NCBI GenBank assembly: GCA_029267755.1
Contig: JAJUHS010000008.1
Coordinates: 1-35,240 of the forward strand
DNA: 35,240 bases
Reading direction: 5' to 3'
DNA from: Clostridiales bacterium
Lineage (GTDB): Bacteria > Bacillota > Clostridia > Oscillospirales > Oscillospiraceae
The position numbers and the translations under genes were made by a program. The notes under the pieces were generated by a model. It worked only from the letters and a program-made list of their open reading frames with translations, did no database searches and had not been told where the DNA came from. This document shows, one piece after another, positions 14,968 to 23,952 of the stretch (position 1 is the first letter of the stretch; the number at the start of each line of letters is the position of its first letter).

Positions 14968-17427
14968 TTATATAAAAAGGTTTACATTCGACTCCTCGGC
15001 ATCTCCGAGGTAGGCTCCTACCCCGCCGAGCTCCACTCCGTCGATGAGCTCTTCCCTTCTTATTCCCATGACGTCCATGCTCATCGTGCAGGCGACAATT
15101 TTTACTCCTGAGCTCATAGCCTTTTTTACAAGATCCTCGAGGCTGTCTATATTTTTATCCTTCATAACCTTTTTCATCATCGCGGTACCCATACCGCCCA
15201 TGTTCATCTTTGAAAGCTTAAGCTTACCCATGCCTCTCGGCATCATGCTGCCGAACATGCTCTCCACCGCGGATTTCTTTACGCTTACCTTTTCGGGCCT
15301 GCGCAATACGTTTAGCCCCCAGAAGGTGAAAAACATCGTGACGGGCCTTCCCATTGCCGCAGCACCGTTTGCGATTATGAACGAAGCCAAAACCTTGTCA
15401 AGGTCGCCGCTGAATACGATTATCGTCTTCCCCTCGCCGTCCTTTTCCGCGCTCTTCGCCTTTACCTCTCCGGCTCCCTTTTTTACCGTTGCAACATAGT
15501 CGTTTCCGCGGCGCTCATTAGTGATAAGGGTGTTTCCGGTTCTCTTGCACCATGCGGCTATGTCCCGGGCGAAGCCCGGATCGGTGGCCGAAACCTCCAT
15601 CACATCCCCGTTCTTCATTCCCTTCATCGTTTCAAACACCTTCATAAGAGGCCCTGGGCACTGCATTCCGCTGCAGTCCAACCTCATCGAAGCCGCCGGA
15701 TTCTCTTTTGCGACATGTCCGCTGTCGTCAATGCGCTCAAGCTTCGGATCGTCGGGCGTAAAGCTGTTTTTGTAGTGCGTGGCAGTATAGAAGCGCATTC
15801 CTCCCGGATATACCTTTACGTTCCTGAAGCCGTGACCCGTCAAAATACGCGCCGCGTTGTAGGCGCGTACCCCGACCGCGCAAAATACGATAATCTCCTT
15901 TTCCCTGTCAATTTCGTCAAGCCTCTTGCGGAGCTGTCCAAGCGGGATTCCGAGAGAACCGGGTATGGATGAGGCCATCCTTTCGACTTCCTCGCGCACG
16001 TCGAGAATTACCGCCTCAAGGTTGTTCTCTACGGCATCCCATTCCGCAAAGGAAACCTTTCCCGAAAGCAGGTTTTCCGCAACGAATCCCGCCATATTCA
16101 CCGGGTCCTTAGCTGAGGAATACGGCGGAGCATACGCGAGCTCAAGGGTCTTAAGATCCTGTATTCCGCCGCCCAGGCGTATCGCAACGGCTATCGTGTC
16201 GATGCGCTTGTCAACTCCGTCGCGTCCTACTATCTGTGCTCCGAATATCTTCTTTCCGTCCATCGAGAACAGGAGCTTCAGCGTAAGCGGAGTAGCTCCG
16301 GGGTAGTAGCTTGCATGTGAGTTCTGGATGATCGTAACGCTCTCGTAGTCCTTGCCTTTAACAAGACCACGCTTAATAAGCGTTTTTTCGTTAAGGCCCG
16401 TGCTTGCCGCCGTGATATCGAAAATCTTCGCTATCGCCGTACCCTGGGTGCCCTCGTACTTTTCGGATGCGCCTGCGATATTGTTCGCGGCAATACGCCC
16501 CTGCTTGTTTGCGGGGCCGGCGAGAGGTATCATGGCTCGGCTGCCGTCAATATACTGCTCCACCTCGACGGCGTCGCCGACAGCGTATATATCCGGGTCC
16601 GATGTCCTCATATATTCGTCTGTGACTATGCCTCCCCGCTCGTTTGTCTTTAGTCCCGCTTCCTTTGCAAGCCTGCTGTTCGGGCTTACGCCTATCGCAA
16701 GTATGACAAGATCAGCTGCGATTTCCTTACCGCTGTTCAGCCGCGTAACTACCCTTCCGCTTTTCTCCTCAAAAGACGCTACGCCGTCCCCGAGGGAAAG
16801 CGAGATGCCGTTTTGCTCCATATTGTCGTGTATAATCTGCGCCATTTCGTAATCCAAAGAGGTCATCACCTGATCGACCATTTCGACTAGCGTTACGGAA
16901 ATGCCGATCTCGTGCAGGTTTTCGGCCATTTCGAGTCCGATGAAGCCGCCTCCGACGACGACAGCTCTCTTTACGCTGTTTTCGGCTATATAGCTCTTTA
17001 TTCTGTCGGTATCGGGAACTGTCCACAGAGTCATAATCTTCGGAGAATCTATGCCCGGTATAGGCGGCTTTACCGGAGTGGAACCGGGAGAAAGAACTAA
17101 TACGTCGTAACTCTCTTCATAGACTTCTCCGGTATCCGCACGGCGAACCTTAACCTTTTTTGCGGCTCGGTCTATCGATATTACCTCCTGCTTTATTCGG
17201 ACATCCGCGTTGAATTTTGCGCCCATACCCTCCGGGGTCTGTAAAAACAGAGCGTCCCTTGACTTTATCACGTTGCCTATATGATACGGAAGCCCGCAGT
17301 TTGCGTATGAGATATATTCTCCGCGTTCAAAAACTATTATCTCCGCTTCCTCGTCCAGTCTGCGAAGCCTGGCTGCCGCAGTCGCGCCTCCGGCGACACC
17401 GCCAACAACAATCACCTTTTTCCCCAT
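14968..17427 (-). CDS. CoA-disulfide reductase-type oxidoreductase fused to rhodanese, TusA and DsrE-like domains
   Basis: The 819-residue protein combines four modules. Residues 1-445 form an FAD/NAD(P)H disulfide oxidoreductase with GGVAGG (9-14) and the redox Cys44 in SYANCGLPYHIG, as in CoA-disulfide reductase. About 460-550 is a rhodanese domain with active-site Cys in VFCAVGVRAYN. About 580-655 is a TusA/SirA domain with GMQCPGPLM. About 670-819 is a DsrE/DsrF-like domain with CTMSMDVMG. Together these suggest reduction of CoA persulfide or polysulfide and relay of sulfane sulfur between protein thiols in the cytoplasm (family inference). ATG at 17427 has AGGAGG at 8-nt spacing. It is monocistronic, with its own promoter and a CRP/FNR-like site. 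Confidence 0.9.
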   Translation of the reverse strand: MGKKVIVVGGVAGGATAAARLRRLDEEAEIIVFERGEYISYANCGLPYHIGNVIKSRDALFLQTPEGMGAKFNADVRIKQEVISIDRAAKKVKVRRADTGEVYEESYDVLVLSPGSTPVKPPIPGIDSPKIMTLWTVPDTDRIKSYIAENSVKRAVVVGGGFIGLEMAENLHEIGISVTLVEMVDQVMTSLDYEMAQIIHDNMEQNGISLSLGDGVASFEEKSGRVVTRLNSGKEIAADLVILAIGVSPNSRLAKEAGLKTNERGGIVTDEYMRTSDPDIYAVGDAVEVEQYIDGSRAMIPLAGPANKQGRIAANNIAGASEKYEGTQGTAIAKIFDITAASTGLNEKTLIKRGLVKGKDYESVTIIQNSHASYYPGATPLTLKLLFSMDGKKIFGAQIVGRDGVDKRIDTIAVAIRLGGGIQDLKTLELAYAPPYSSAKDPVNMAGFVAENLLSGKVSFAEWDAVENNLEAVILDVREEVERMASSIPGSLGIPLGQLRKRLDEIDREKEIIVFCAVGVRAYNAARILTGHGFRNVKVYPGGMRFYTATHYKNSFTPDDPKLERIDDSGHVAKENPAASMRLDCSGMQCPGPLMKVFETMKGMKNGDVMEVSATDPGFARDIAAWCKRTGNTLITNERRGNDYVATVKKGAGEVKAKSAEKDGEGKTIIVFSGDLDKVLASFIIANGAAAMGRPVTMFFTFWGLNVLRRPEKVSVKKSAVESMFGSMMPRGMGKLKLSKMNMGGMGTAMMKKVMKDKNIDSLEDLVKKAMSSGVKIVACTMSMDVMGIRREELIDGVELGGVGAYLGDAEESNVNLFI

Positions 17428-17457
17428 AACGATTCCTCCTTATAATACTTAAGTGTC

Positions 17458-17474
17458 TGGCGGCGACGCCGCCA
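17458..17474 (-). promoter_or_regulatory. GC hairpin in the 5' leader of the oxidoreductase gene
   Basis: TGGCGGC-GAC-GCCGCCA is a perfect 7-bp stem with a 3-nt loop, about 12-28 bases after the predicted start of transcription and 30 bases before the ATG. In an otherwise AT-rich leader it may stabilise the mRNA end or modulate translation. No T tail, so not a terminator. Confidence 0.6.
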
Positions 17475-17492
17475 CTTTCCTATTCTCTGGTA

Positions 17493-17534
17493 ATTATACC
17501 CCCAAAATCACAATTAAACTGTGACTATGTCACA
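17493..17534 (-). promoter_or_regulatory. Activator-type promoter with CRP/FNR-like palindrome
   Basis: On the minus strand TATAAT (17498-17493) has a poor -35 (CAGTTT). The -35 region is overlapped by a perfect palindrome TGTGAC-ATA-GTCACA (17534-17520), centred near 17527, about 41 bases upstream of the likely start near 17486. That is the class II position for CRP/FNR-family activators. The spacing (TGTGA-N5-TCACA) is one base shorter than the E. coli CRP site. Confidence 0.65.
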
Positions 17535-17551
17535 AAAAAATACAAAATTCA

Positions 17552-17580
17552 TTGAAAAATCAGCAAGCCGTTGTATAATT
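17552..17580 (+). promoter_or_regulatory. Promoter of the activase / HgdB-like operon
   Basis: TTGAAA (17552-17557) is 17 bases from TATAAT (17575-17580). The start of transcription would be near 17587, giving an untranslated leader of about 180 bases before the ATG at 17767. Confidence 0.8.
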
Positions 17581-17766
17581 AATTATTTGATATGGAATGA
17601 TTTTTATTTGTTTGGATCGACATAATGGGACATTTAATCTCTCCCATTATTTTTAAACCTTTTTATATGTACAAACCTCGCAAAATATGTTAATATTTTT
17701 TAGTAAATCTACTAATAAACACCCTTAGGTAATCGGCGGTTAATCAAGGGGTTCAAAGGATACGCA
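17581..17766 (+). promoter_or_regulatory. Long 5' leader with two inverted repeats
   Basis: The leader contains ATAATGGGA and TCCCATTAT arms (17622-17630, 17642-17650; 11-nt loop) running into a T-rich tail, resembling a weak terminator. Further down lies TTAGTA-AATC-TACTAA (17700-17715), an operator-like palindrome. No known riboswitch class was recognised, and no small open frame with a convincing ribosome site was found. AAGGA precedes the ATG. Confidence 0.5.
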
Positions 17767-20691
17767 ATGATTAGAATAGGTCTCGATGTGGGTTCCACAA
17801 CACTAAAATGCGTCGTGCTGAACGAAGCCGACGAGGTTATTTTCAAAAAGTACGAAAGGCACTTTTCGCAGATTTCCGAGAAGAGCGCAGAGATGCTCTC
17901 GGAAATCCGCGATAATTTCCCCAATGAGCAAATCGTCGGGCTCTGCGTTTCCGGCTCAGCCGGAATGGGATTTGCAGAGCAGGCCGGCATACCCTTCGTG
18001 CAGGAGGTCTACGCTACACGCGTTTCTGTAAAGCGCCTTTTGCCGGAAACGGACGTTGTTATCGAGCTTGGCGGCGAAGACGCCAAAATTCTTTTTATCT
18101 CCGGTATGATGGAGGTTCGCATGAACGGCACCTGCGCCGGAGGCACCGGAGCGTTCATAGACCAGATGTCCACCCTGCTCGGCATCACTCCAGCGGAGAT
18201 GAACGAGCTTGCGTCGCGCCACTCAAAGATATACAGCGTGGCATCCCGCTGCGGCGTGTTCGCCAAATCCGATATACAGCCGCTTCTCAATCAGGGCGCC
18301 CAGAAATCCGATATTTCCGCTAGCATCTTTGCCGCGGTCGTGAACCAGACGATAGCGGGTCTTGCGCAGGGCCGGGAAATCAGCGGCAACATTGTATACC
18401 TTGGAGGACCTCTTACCTTTCTGTCCGAGCTTCGCACACTGTTTGACAAGGCGCTCGGACGAAATGGCCTTTGCCCCGAAAACTCGCTTTACTACGTCGC
18501 CCTTGGAGCGGCGCTGATGAACGGCGGTTCATGCGTTGATCTGCACGAAACCGTTGAAAGGATAAGGAGCTTCTCCTCCTCTGAAGGCTTCCGGAGCTGT
18601 CATCCTCTTTTTACCAGTGAGGAGGAATACGCAGCGTTCAGGAAAAGACATAAGTCCGGCGAAGCCATTGAATATCACCCGCTGCTCGAAGGGAACCGTG
18701 CCTACATAGGGATAGACGCCGGCTCAACCACGGTAAAGGGCGTCGTCCTTAACGAAAATGGGGAACTCGTTTTCTCAAAGTATCTTCAGAACAGCGGAAA
18801 TCCCGTTCCGATAGTGCAGGGTTTCCTGAAAGAGGTCTATTCAAAATTTCCGGATATAAATATCGTTTCCTCAGCCTCCACGGGCTACGGTGAGGAGATC
18901 ATAAAAAACGCTTTCCATATCGATATGGGAGTTGTGGAGACTATCGCCCATTTCTCCGCCGCGAGAGAGTTCGATCCCGACGTCGACTTTATAATCGACA
19001 TAGGCGGACAGGATATAAAATGCTTTAAAATACAAAACGGAGCGATTGACAACATTTTTCTGAATGAAGCCTGCTCCTCCGGCTGCGGCTCCTTCCTTCA
19101 AACCTTTGCCGGCGCTCTCGGCTTCTCGATATCCGAATTCGCCGCTAAGGGAATCCTCGCCGAAAGACCGGTCGATCTTGGCTCACGCTGCACAGTGTTT
19201 ATGAATTCCTCTGTAAAGCAGGCGCAGAAGGACGGGGCGAGCATCGAAAACATCTCCGCCGGTCTTTCACTGAGCGTCGTAAAAAACGCACTCTATAAGG
19301 TCATCCGCGTTGCAAACTCCGATTCGCTCGGAAAGCATATCGTCGTGCAGGGCGGAACGTTCCTTAACGACGCGGTGCTGCGCGCCTTTGAGCAGGAGAC
19401 GGGAAAAAACGTCACCCGTCCCCCTATCGCAGGTCTCATGGGCGCATACGGCGCGGCGCTTTACGCGAAGCAGAACCCTCCGGAAAAAAGCGGTATCATC
19501 TCGCCCGAAAGGCTGGACAGCTTTACGCACAGCGTCCAGGCAATTACCTGCAATGGCTGCCAGAACAACTGCCGCCTTACAGTTAACACCTTCGACGACG
19601 GCGGAAAGTTTATCGGCGGCAACCGCTGTGAAAAGCCGCTTGCGCTTAAAAACACAAACAAAAAGTATAATCTTTACGACTATAAAAAAGAGCTGCTCGC
19701 CTCCTACGCCTCGTTCAAGGGCGAAAGGGAAACGATCGGCATCCCGATGGGGCTCAACATGTTCGAGCTCCTGCCTTTCTGGCACACTTTCTTTAAGAGC
19801 CTAGGCTTCGGAGTCACGGTATCGCCCGAAACCACCAGAAAGCTCTACCTCAAAGGCCAACACACGATTCCGTCCGACACGGTATGCTACCCCGCGAAGG
19901 TACTTCACGGACATATCGAGGCCCTTTTAGAGAGCGGCGTCGACGCGATATTTTACCCCTGTATGAGCTACAACCTCGACGAGGGGCTCGGCGACAACCA
20001 TTTCAACTGCCCCGTTGTCGCCTATTACCCAGAAGTCATAGGCGCCAACGTCACCGCGCTCTCCGGCACAAAGTACATATACGATTATTTAGGCATACAC
20101 CGCAGAAGGGATTTCCCTAAAAAAATTCACAGGATCCTTGAGCGGGAATTCGGAAAGATCCCGCTTTCGGATGTGAAAGCCGCCGCCGAAAAAGCCTACG
20201 AAGAATACAATGGCTATATGGCAAGGATTCGAAAAAGAGGAAAGGAATATCTCTCGCTCGCTCATGAAAACGGGCTGCCGGTCATAGTGCTTTGCGGACG
20301 GCCATACCACCTTGATTCCGAAATCAACCACGGCATAGACAAGCTCATTTGCGACTGCGGAGCGGTACTCATTACCGAGGACTCGATCAGCGACGCTGTC
20401 TGCGAGTTCCCGACAACCGTTCTCAACCAGTGGACCTACCACTCGAGGCTGTATGCCGCAGCCAAATACATAGCCGACAGCGGAAACCTTGACATTAACC
20501 TCGTCCAGCTTGTGTCCTTCGGCTGCGGAGTCGATGCGATAACTACTGACGAGGTGCGGAAAATACTCGAAAAAAGCAACAGGATATACACCCAGATTAA
20601 AATAGACGAAATCACAAACCTCGGCGCGGTAAAAATAAGGCTGCGCAGCCTGTTTGCCGCTGCGGAGCAGCAAAAGAGGTACCGAAATTGA
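17767..20691 (+). CDS. Double BadF/HgdC-type activase with C-terminal DUF2229-like domain
   Basis: The 974-residue protein has two tandem ASKHA ATPase domains of the 2-hydroxyacyl-CoA dehydratase activase family. The first (about 1-255) has DVGSTT at 7-12 and cluster cysteines at 123 (TCAGGTGAF) and 162 (SRCGVFAKSD). The second (about 312-570) has DAGSTT at 317-322, cysteines in ACSSGCGSF (436, 440) and SRCTVF (474-475). Then comes a Cys motif CNGCQNNC (595-602) with another Cys at 621, and a C-terminal domain with DTVCYPAK and YPCMSYN resembling the HgdB-type partner. Such proteins use ATP to push electrons at very low potential onto a partner Fe-S protein. Its substrate is unknown. It overlaps the next gene by 4 bases. 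Confidence 0.88.
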   Translation: MIRIGLDVGSTTLKCVVLNEADEVIFKKYERHFSQISEKSAEMLSEIRDNFPNEQIVGLCVSGSAGMGFAEQAGIPFVQEVYATRVSVKRLLPETDVVIELGGEDAKILFISGMMEVRMNGTCAGGTGAFIDQMSTLLGITPAEMNELASRHSKIYSVASRCGVFAKSDIQPLLNQGAQKSDISASIFAAVVNQTIAGLAQGREISGNIVYLGGPLTFLSELRTLFDKALGRNGLCPENSLYYVALGAALMNGGSCVDLHETVERIRSFSSSEGFRSCHPLFTSEEEYAAFRKRHKSGEAIEYHPLLEGNRAYIGIDAGSTTVKGVVLNENGELVFSKYLQNSGNPVPIVQGFLKEVYSKFPDINIVSSASTGYGEEIIKNAFHIDMGVVETIAHFSAAREFDPDVDFIIDIGGQDIKCFKIQNGAIDNIFLNEACSSGCGSFLQTFAGALGFSISEFAAKGILAERPVDLGSRCTVFMNSSVKQAQKDGASIENISAGLSLSVVKNALYKVIRVANSDSLGKHIVVQGGTFLNDAVLRAFEQETGKNVTRPPIAGLMGAYGAALYAKQNPPEKSGIISPERLDSFTHSVQAITCNGCQNNCRLTVNTFDDGGKFIGGNRCEKPLALKNTNKKYNLYDYKKELLASYASFKGERETIGIPMGLNMFELLPFWHTFFKSLGFGVTVSPETTRKLYLKGQHTIPSDTVCYPAKVLHGHIEALLESGVDAIFYPCMSYNLDEGLGDNHFNCPVVAYYPEVIGANVTALSGTKYIYDYLGIHRRRDFPKKIHRILEREFGKIPLSDVKAAAEKAYEEYNGYMARIRKRGKEYLSLAHENGLPVIVLCGRPYHLDSEINHGIDKLICDCGAVLITEDSISDAVCEFPTTVLNQWTYHSRLYAAAKYIADSGNLDINLVQLVSFGCGVDAITTDEVRKILEKSNRIYTQIKIDEITNLGAVKIRLRSLFAAAEQQKRYRN

Positions 20692-22010
20692 TTGACAACA
20701 AGGACAGGATTGAATTTACCAGAGAAATGAAATCCAATTACAAGATCCTTTTCCCAAACATGGCTGACATTCACTTCCGCATCCTGCAAAAGGTTTTTCT
20801 GAACTACGGCTATGATATTGAGCTGTTGACGACTGCAGATTCCGGCATCATAGAAGAGGGGCTCAAATACGTTCACAACGACACCTGCTACCCCGCCCTT
20901 CTGACTATAGGCCAGCTTCTTACGGCGCTCAAAAGCGGTAAGTATGACGTTAACAGGACTGCGGTCATGATGTCGCAGACGGGCGGTGGCTGCCGTGCCT
21001 CGAACTACATACACCTTTTGCGGAAAGCGCTTAAAAATTCAGGCATGGGACAGGTTCCTGTAATTTCTGTCAACGTTGCTGGGCTGGAAAAGAACAGCGG
21101 CTTTAAAATCAACCTGCCCGTAATCAGGCGCGCGATTGCCGCCCTCGCCTACGGCGACCTTCTGATGCTGCTTAACAACCAGACAAAGCCATACGAGGTC
21201 AGAAAGGGCGAAAGCTTTGCCAACACCCTAAAATGGGTGGACTTTATTTCCGATAGATTTGCAAACGGCAGGGCATTTTCACAGAGGGAACTCAAGGGAT
21301 ATTTCAGTCGGATAGTGAAATCCTACGCCGACATCGAAGTAAATGTGACGCCTAAGGTCAAGGTCGGCATAGTCGGCGAAATCTATGTCAAGTACTCCGC
21401 CCTCGCAAACAACGGACTTGAGGACTTTCTAGCCTCCGAGGGCTGCGAGGTTATGGTGCCGGGGCTTTTGGGCTTTGCGTTCTACTGCCTAATGAACAAT
21501 ATCGAGGACATAAACCTCTACGGGGGCAGCCCGGCAAAGAAAGCCGCTCTGGAAGCGCTGCTCAAGTACCTTACAAAGTTTGAAACCTGTCTTATCGACG
21601 CTGTAAGGGCTGAGCCGAGGTTTACCGCGCCCGCGAGCGCCGCCGAACTGCGTGAGCTTGCCGACCCTGTAATCGGAAGGGGCTGCAAAATGGGCGAAGG
21701 CTGGCTGCTGACCGCAGAGATAATGGAGCTTATAAGCCACGGCTATGAAAATGTTATATGCGCCCAGCCCTTCGGCTGTCTGCCGAACCACATTGTGGGA
21801 AAGGGCATGATAAGAAAGATACGCTCTCTTCACCCGGAGGCCAATATCGTACCTATAGACTACGATCCCGGCGCTACAAGGGTCAATCAGGAAAACAGGA
21901 TCAAGCTCATGCTCGCGGTCGCGCGGGAAAATCTTAAATCAGGGGAAGACGGAATTAAAATCGCCGTTTTTTCTCCCGACTATGATAAAAAAGCAGTAAA
22001 AAATAGTTAA
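20688..22010 (+). CDS. HgdB/DUF2229-like Fe-S protein partnered with the activase
   Basis: The 440-residue protein has cysteine blocks typical of 2-hydroxyacyl-CoA dehydratase-like and double-cubane-cluster-like proteins: DTCYPALL near the N-terminus, GGGCRASNY, GRGCKMG and CAQPFGCLPNH. It begins with TTG at 20688 overlapping the activase stop (TTGA), preceded by AGAGGT, so synthesis is coupled 1:1 to the activase. In many anaerobes the two proteins occur as one fused polypeptide (family knowledge). No genuine dehydratase alpha/beta pair, CoA-transferase or acyl-CoA dehydrogenase is nearby, so this should not be named a hydroxyglutaryl-CoA dehydratase. Reductase for a small molecule or maturation factor are both open. 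Confidence 0.85.
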   Translation: MIDNKDRIEFTREMKSNYKILFPNMADIHFRILQKVFLNYGYDIELLTTADSGIIEEGLKYVHNDTCYPALLTIGQLLTALKSGKYDVNRTAVMMSQTGGGCRASNYIHLLRKALKNSGMGQVPVISVNVAGLEKNSGFKINLPVIRRAIAALAYGDLLMLLNNQTKPYEVRKGESFANTLKWVDFISDRFANGRAFSQRELKGYFSRIVKSYADIEVNVTPKVKVGIVGEIYVKYSALANNGLEDFLASEGCEVMVPGLLGFAFYCLMNNIEDINLYGGSPAKKAALEALLKYLTKFETCLIDAVRAEPRFTAPASAAELRELADPVIGRGCKMGEGWLLTAEIMELISHGYENVICAQPFGCLPNHIVGKGMIRKIRSLHPEANIVPIDYDPGATRVNQENRIKLMLAVARENLKSGEDGIKIAVFSPDYDKKAVKNS

Positions 22011-22043
22011 AACGTAGAAAGTATTTGTTCGGTTGTTTTCTTA

Positions 22044-22072
22044 TTGCCGCAGAAATATGCAAATGTTATAAT
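22044..22072 (+). promoter_or_regulatory. Promoter of the PAS-GGDEF gene
   Basis: TTGCCG (22044-22049) lies 17 bases from an extended -10, TGT-TATAAT (22064-22072). A second TATAAT occurs at 22100-22105. The 22011-22133 gap shows no hairpin terminator for the preceding operon. Confidence 0.65.
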
Positions 22073-22133
22073 AAACATGTAAAAAAGTTATGAATTTTAT
22101 ATAATGTGCTAATATTTTGCATATTAAGGTATT

Positions 22134-23942
22134 TTGAATGGGGCAATAATTATGGGCAACACTACCGCTTTCTGCGATTCTTCACCCACGTTGGTCGGCG
22201 GCTCGACCTTCTGCGACAAGCTGACCTCACTATTACCCTGCGGAGTCTGCATATTTTTGTGCGACGACGACGTTACCATTTCCTACGCAAACGACTATTT
22301 TTATAGTTTCTTTGGTTACTCCACCTCTCTTGAAGCAAGGAGCGCCGGATTCACCAGCCTTAAGCCGGCCCTGCATTCCTCCGATCACAGTAGTTTGCAT
22401 GAAAAAATCAAGCGCTGCCTCAACGGAGAAATTGTGGATTTCTCGTGCAGAATATCGCGCAAAGACGTTGAAAATAAATTTATATGGCTGTTGCTGCGCT
22501 TCAGATACCTTACGGAAGAGCATAGGCTCATCGCAGCGGTTTTTGACATTACCCGCATAAAGCAGATGGAGGAACGTCTTCGGATAGGCGAAGAGGAGTT
22601 TCGCATCGCCTCCGAGCAGAGCGGAAGTTATATCATCCGCTACGACATAAAGACAAAAACCGAATACCGCACAAAAAAGGCCTCCGAATATCTCGGTACT
22701 CCGATGGTAGTTGAAAACGTCCCTGACAGCGTCATTGCCTCGGGAGCCATCGCAGACGAGAGCATAACTGCATTCAGGAACTTCTTTGAGGCGATTTTCA
22801 GGGGAGAACCGACGGGAAGCGCGCTTTTCAAGGTTCAGCGGAAGGGCAGACGCGCGGTTTGGAGGCGCTTGGAATTTACCTCAATTTTTGACAGCGAGGG
22901 TAAGCCCTTTCAGGCTGTAATCACTCTTACCGACGCTACGGAGCAGCATGAAAGAGAAATCGCCTATATGCAGCACCGGCAGAGAATAAACGACGCTGTG
23001 CAAAACGGAGCCATGTATTACGAGTTCAACCTTATCAAGGATATCTGTGAGCACGAGGAAGGGAGCAGCTTCCCCAATTTTCTCGATTCAGGCCAAAGAT
23101 CATATTCCGATTATTACAGGCTGGCTATAAAAAGCTATATACATAAGGATTATAACCAAAAGTTCATAGACTTCTTTTCCCGCGAACGGCTGATATCCGA
23201 TTTTTACAACGGAATATTCGAGGAGTGGGCCGATGTCCCGATTCTATTCCCCGACGGCGAATACAAATGGATGCGCGCTACGGTTCATTTGATTTTTGAC
23301 CCATATTCCTCGGATATAAAGGCGCTTTTGCTGATTGAGGATATCGACAAGCAGAAGCAGGCCGAGCTGCAGATTCTTTCCCGTTCCGAGGTTGAACCTC
23401 TTACCGGACTTCTGAACAGGATAACGTTTGTCGAAAAGGTCACACTGATGATAAACGAAAGCAAAAAAGAAGCGCTGCACGCTCTCGTTCTGATAGATAT
23501 AGACAACTTTAAACAGATAAACGACAGATTCGGACATATTTACGGAGACAAGATACTTTATGACACCTCAGCCAACATTCTGTCCCGGCTGAAAAAGGAT
23601 GATATTATAGGCAGGTACGGCGGCGACGAAATCATCGTTTTTCTGAACAGCATATCTTCCTTTGAGGATATAGCCGAGCGCGTAGAGGCTTTGCGCAAAT
23701 CCATATACAGGAGGATATCTGGCGGTTTGAGGGTTTCGGGAAGTCTGGGCGTAGCCCTATATCCCAAGGACGGCACTGATTATGGCCAGCTTTGCCTGAA
23801 TGCCGACGCCGCCCTTTACGAAGCCAAAAGAAGCGGCCGCAACAAGGTGGTTTTTTTCTCTCCGTCGACAAGAAAAATTTCCCCCGTTTCACACCTTTCG
23901 CCGGCTGAAGAGGCAATTATATCATCGGATCTGTCGCAGTAG
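22134..23942 (+). CDS. PAS-domain GGDEF protein (putative diguanylate cyclase)
   Basis: The 602-residue soluble protein has PAS-like domains at about 25-140, 165-275 and 285-420, then a GGDEF domain (about 430-580) that would make c-di-GMP. The signature reads GRYGGDEIIVFL (GGDEI at 496-500), with Ile instead of the usual Phe. The upstream inhibitory-site position reads KKDD rather than RxxD, so product inhibition there is unlikely. The rest of the domain (DIDNFKQINDRFGH, SLGVALYP) is intact. No membrane helix or signal peptide. The start is uncertain: TTG at 22134 has AAGG nearby, while ATG at 22152 lacks a clear ribosome site. It is not in an operon with the activase pair by promoter evidence, but lies 123 bases after it. 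Confidence 0.88.
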   Translation: MNGAIIMGNTTAFCDSSPTLVGGSTFCDKLTSLLPCGVCIFLCDDDVTISYANDYFYSFFGYSTSLEARSAGFTSLKPALHSSDHSSLHEKIKRCLNGEIVDFSCRISRKDVENKFIWLLLRFRYLTEEHRLIAAVFDITRIKQMEERLRIGEEEFRIASEQSGSYIIRYDIKTKTEYRTKKASEYLGTPMVVENVPDSVIASGAIADESITAFRNFFEAIFRGEPTGSALFKVQRKGRRAVWRRLEFTSIFDSEGKPFQAVITLTDATEQHEREIAYMQHRQRINDAVQNGAMYYEFNLIKDICEHEEGSSFPNFLDSGQRSYSDYYRLAIKSYIHKDYNQKFIDFFSRERLISDFYNGIFEEWADVPILFPDGEYKWMRATVHLIFDPYSSDIKALLLIEDIDKQKQAELQILSRSEVEPLTGLLNRITFVEKVTLMINESKKEALHALVLIDIDNFKQINDRFGHIYGDKILYDTSANILSRLKKDDIIGRYGGDEIIVFLNSISSFEDIAERVEALRKSIYRRISGGLRVSGSLGVALYPKDGTDYGQLCLNADAALYEAKRSGRNKVVFFSPSTRKISPVSHLSPAEEAIISSDLSQ

Positions 23943-23952
23943 GTTGCAAAAC

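Noticed and set aside
17767-22010. Naming the pair as 2-hydroxyglutaryl-CoA dehydratase
   Set aside because: True dehydratase subunits and CoA-transferase are missing, and the domain layout is that of the large activase-related family with unknown substrate.
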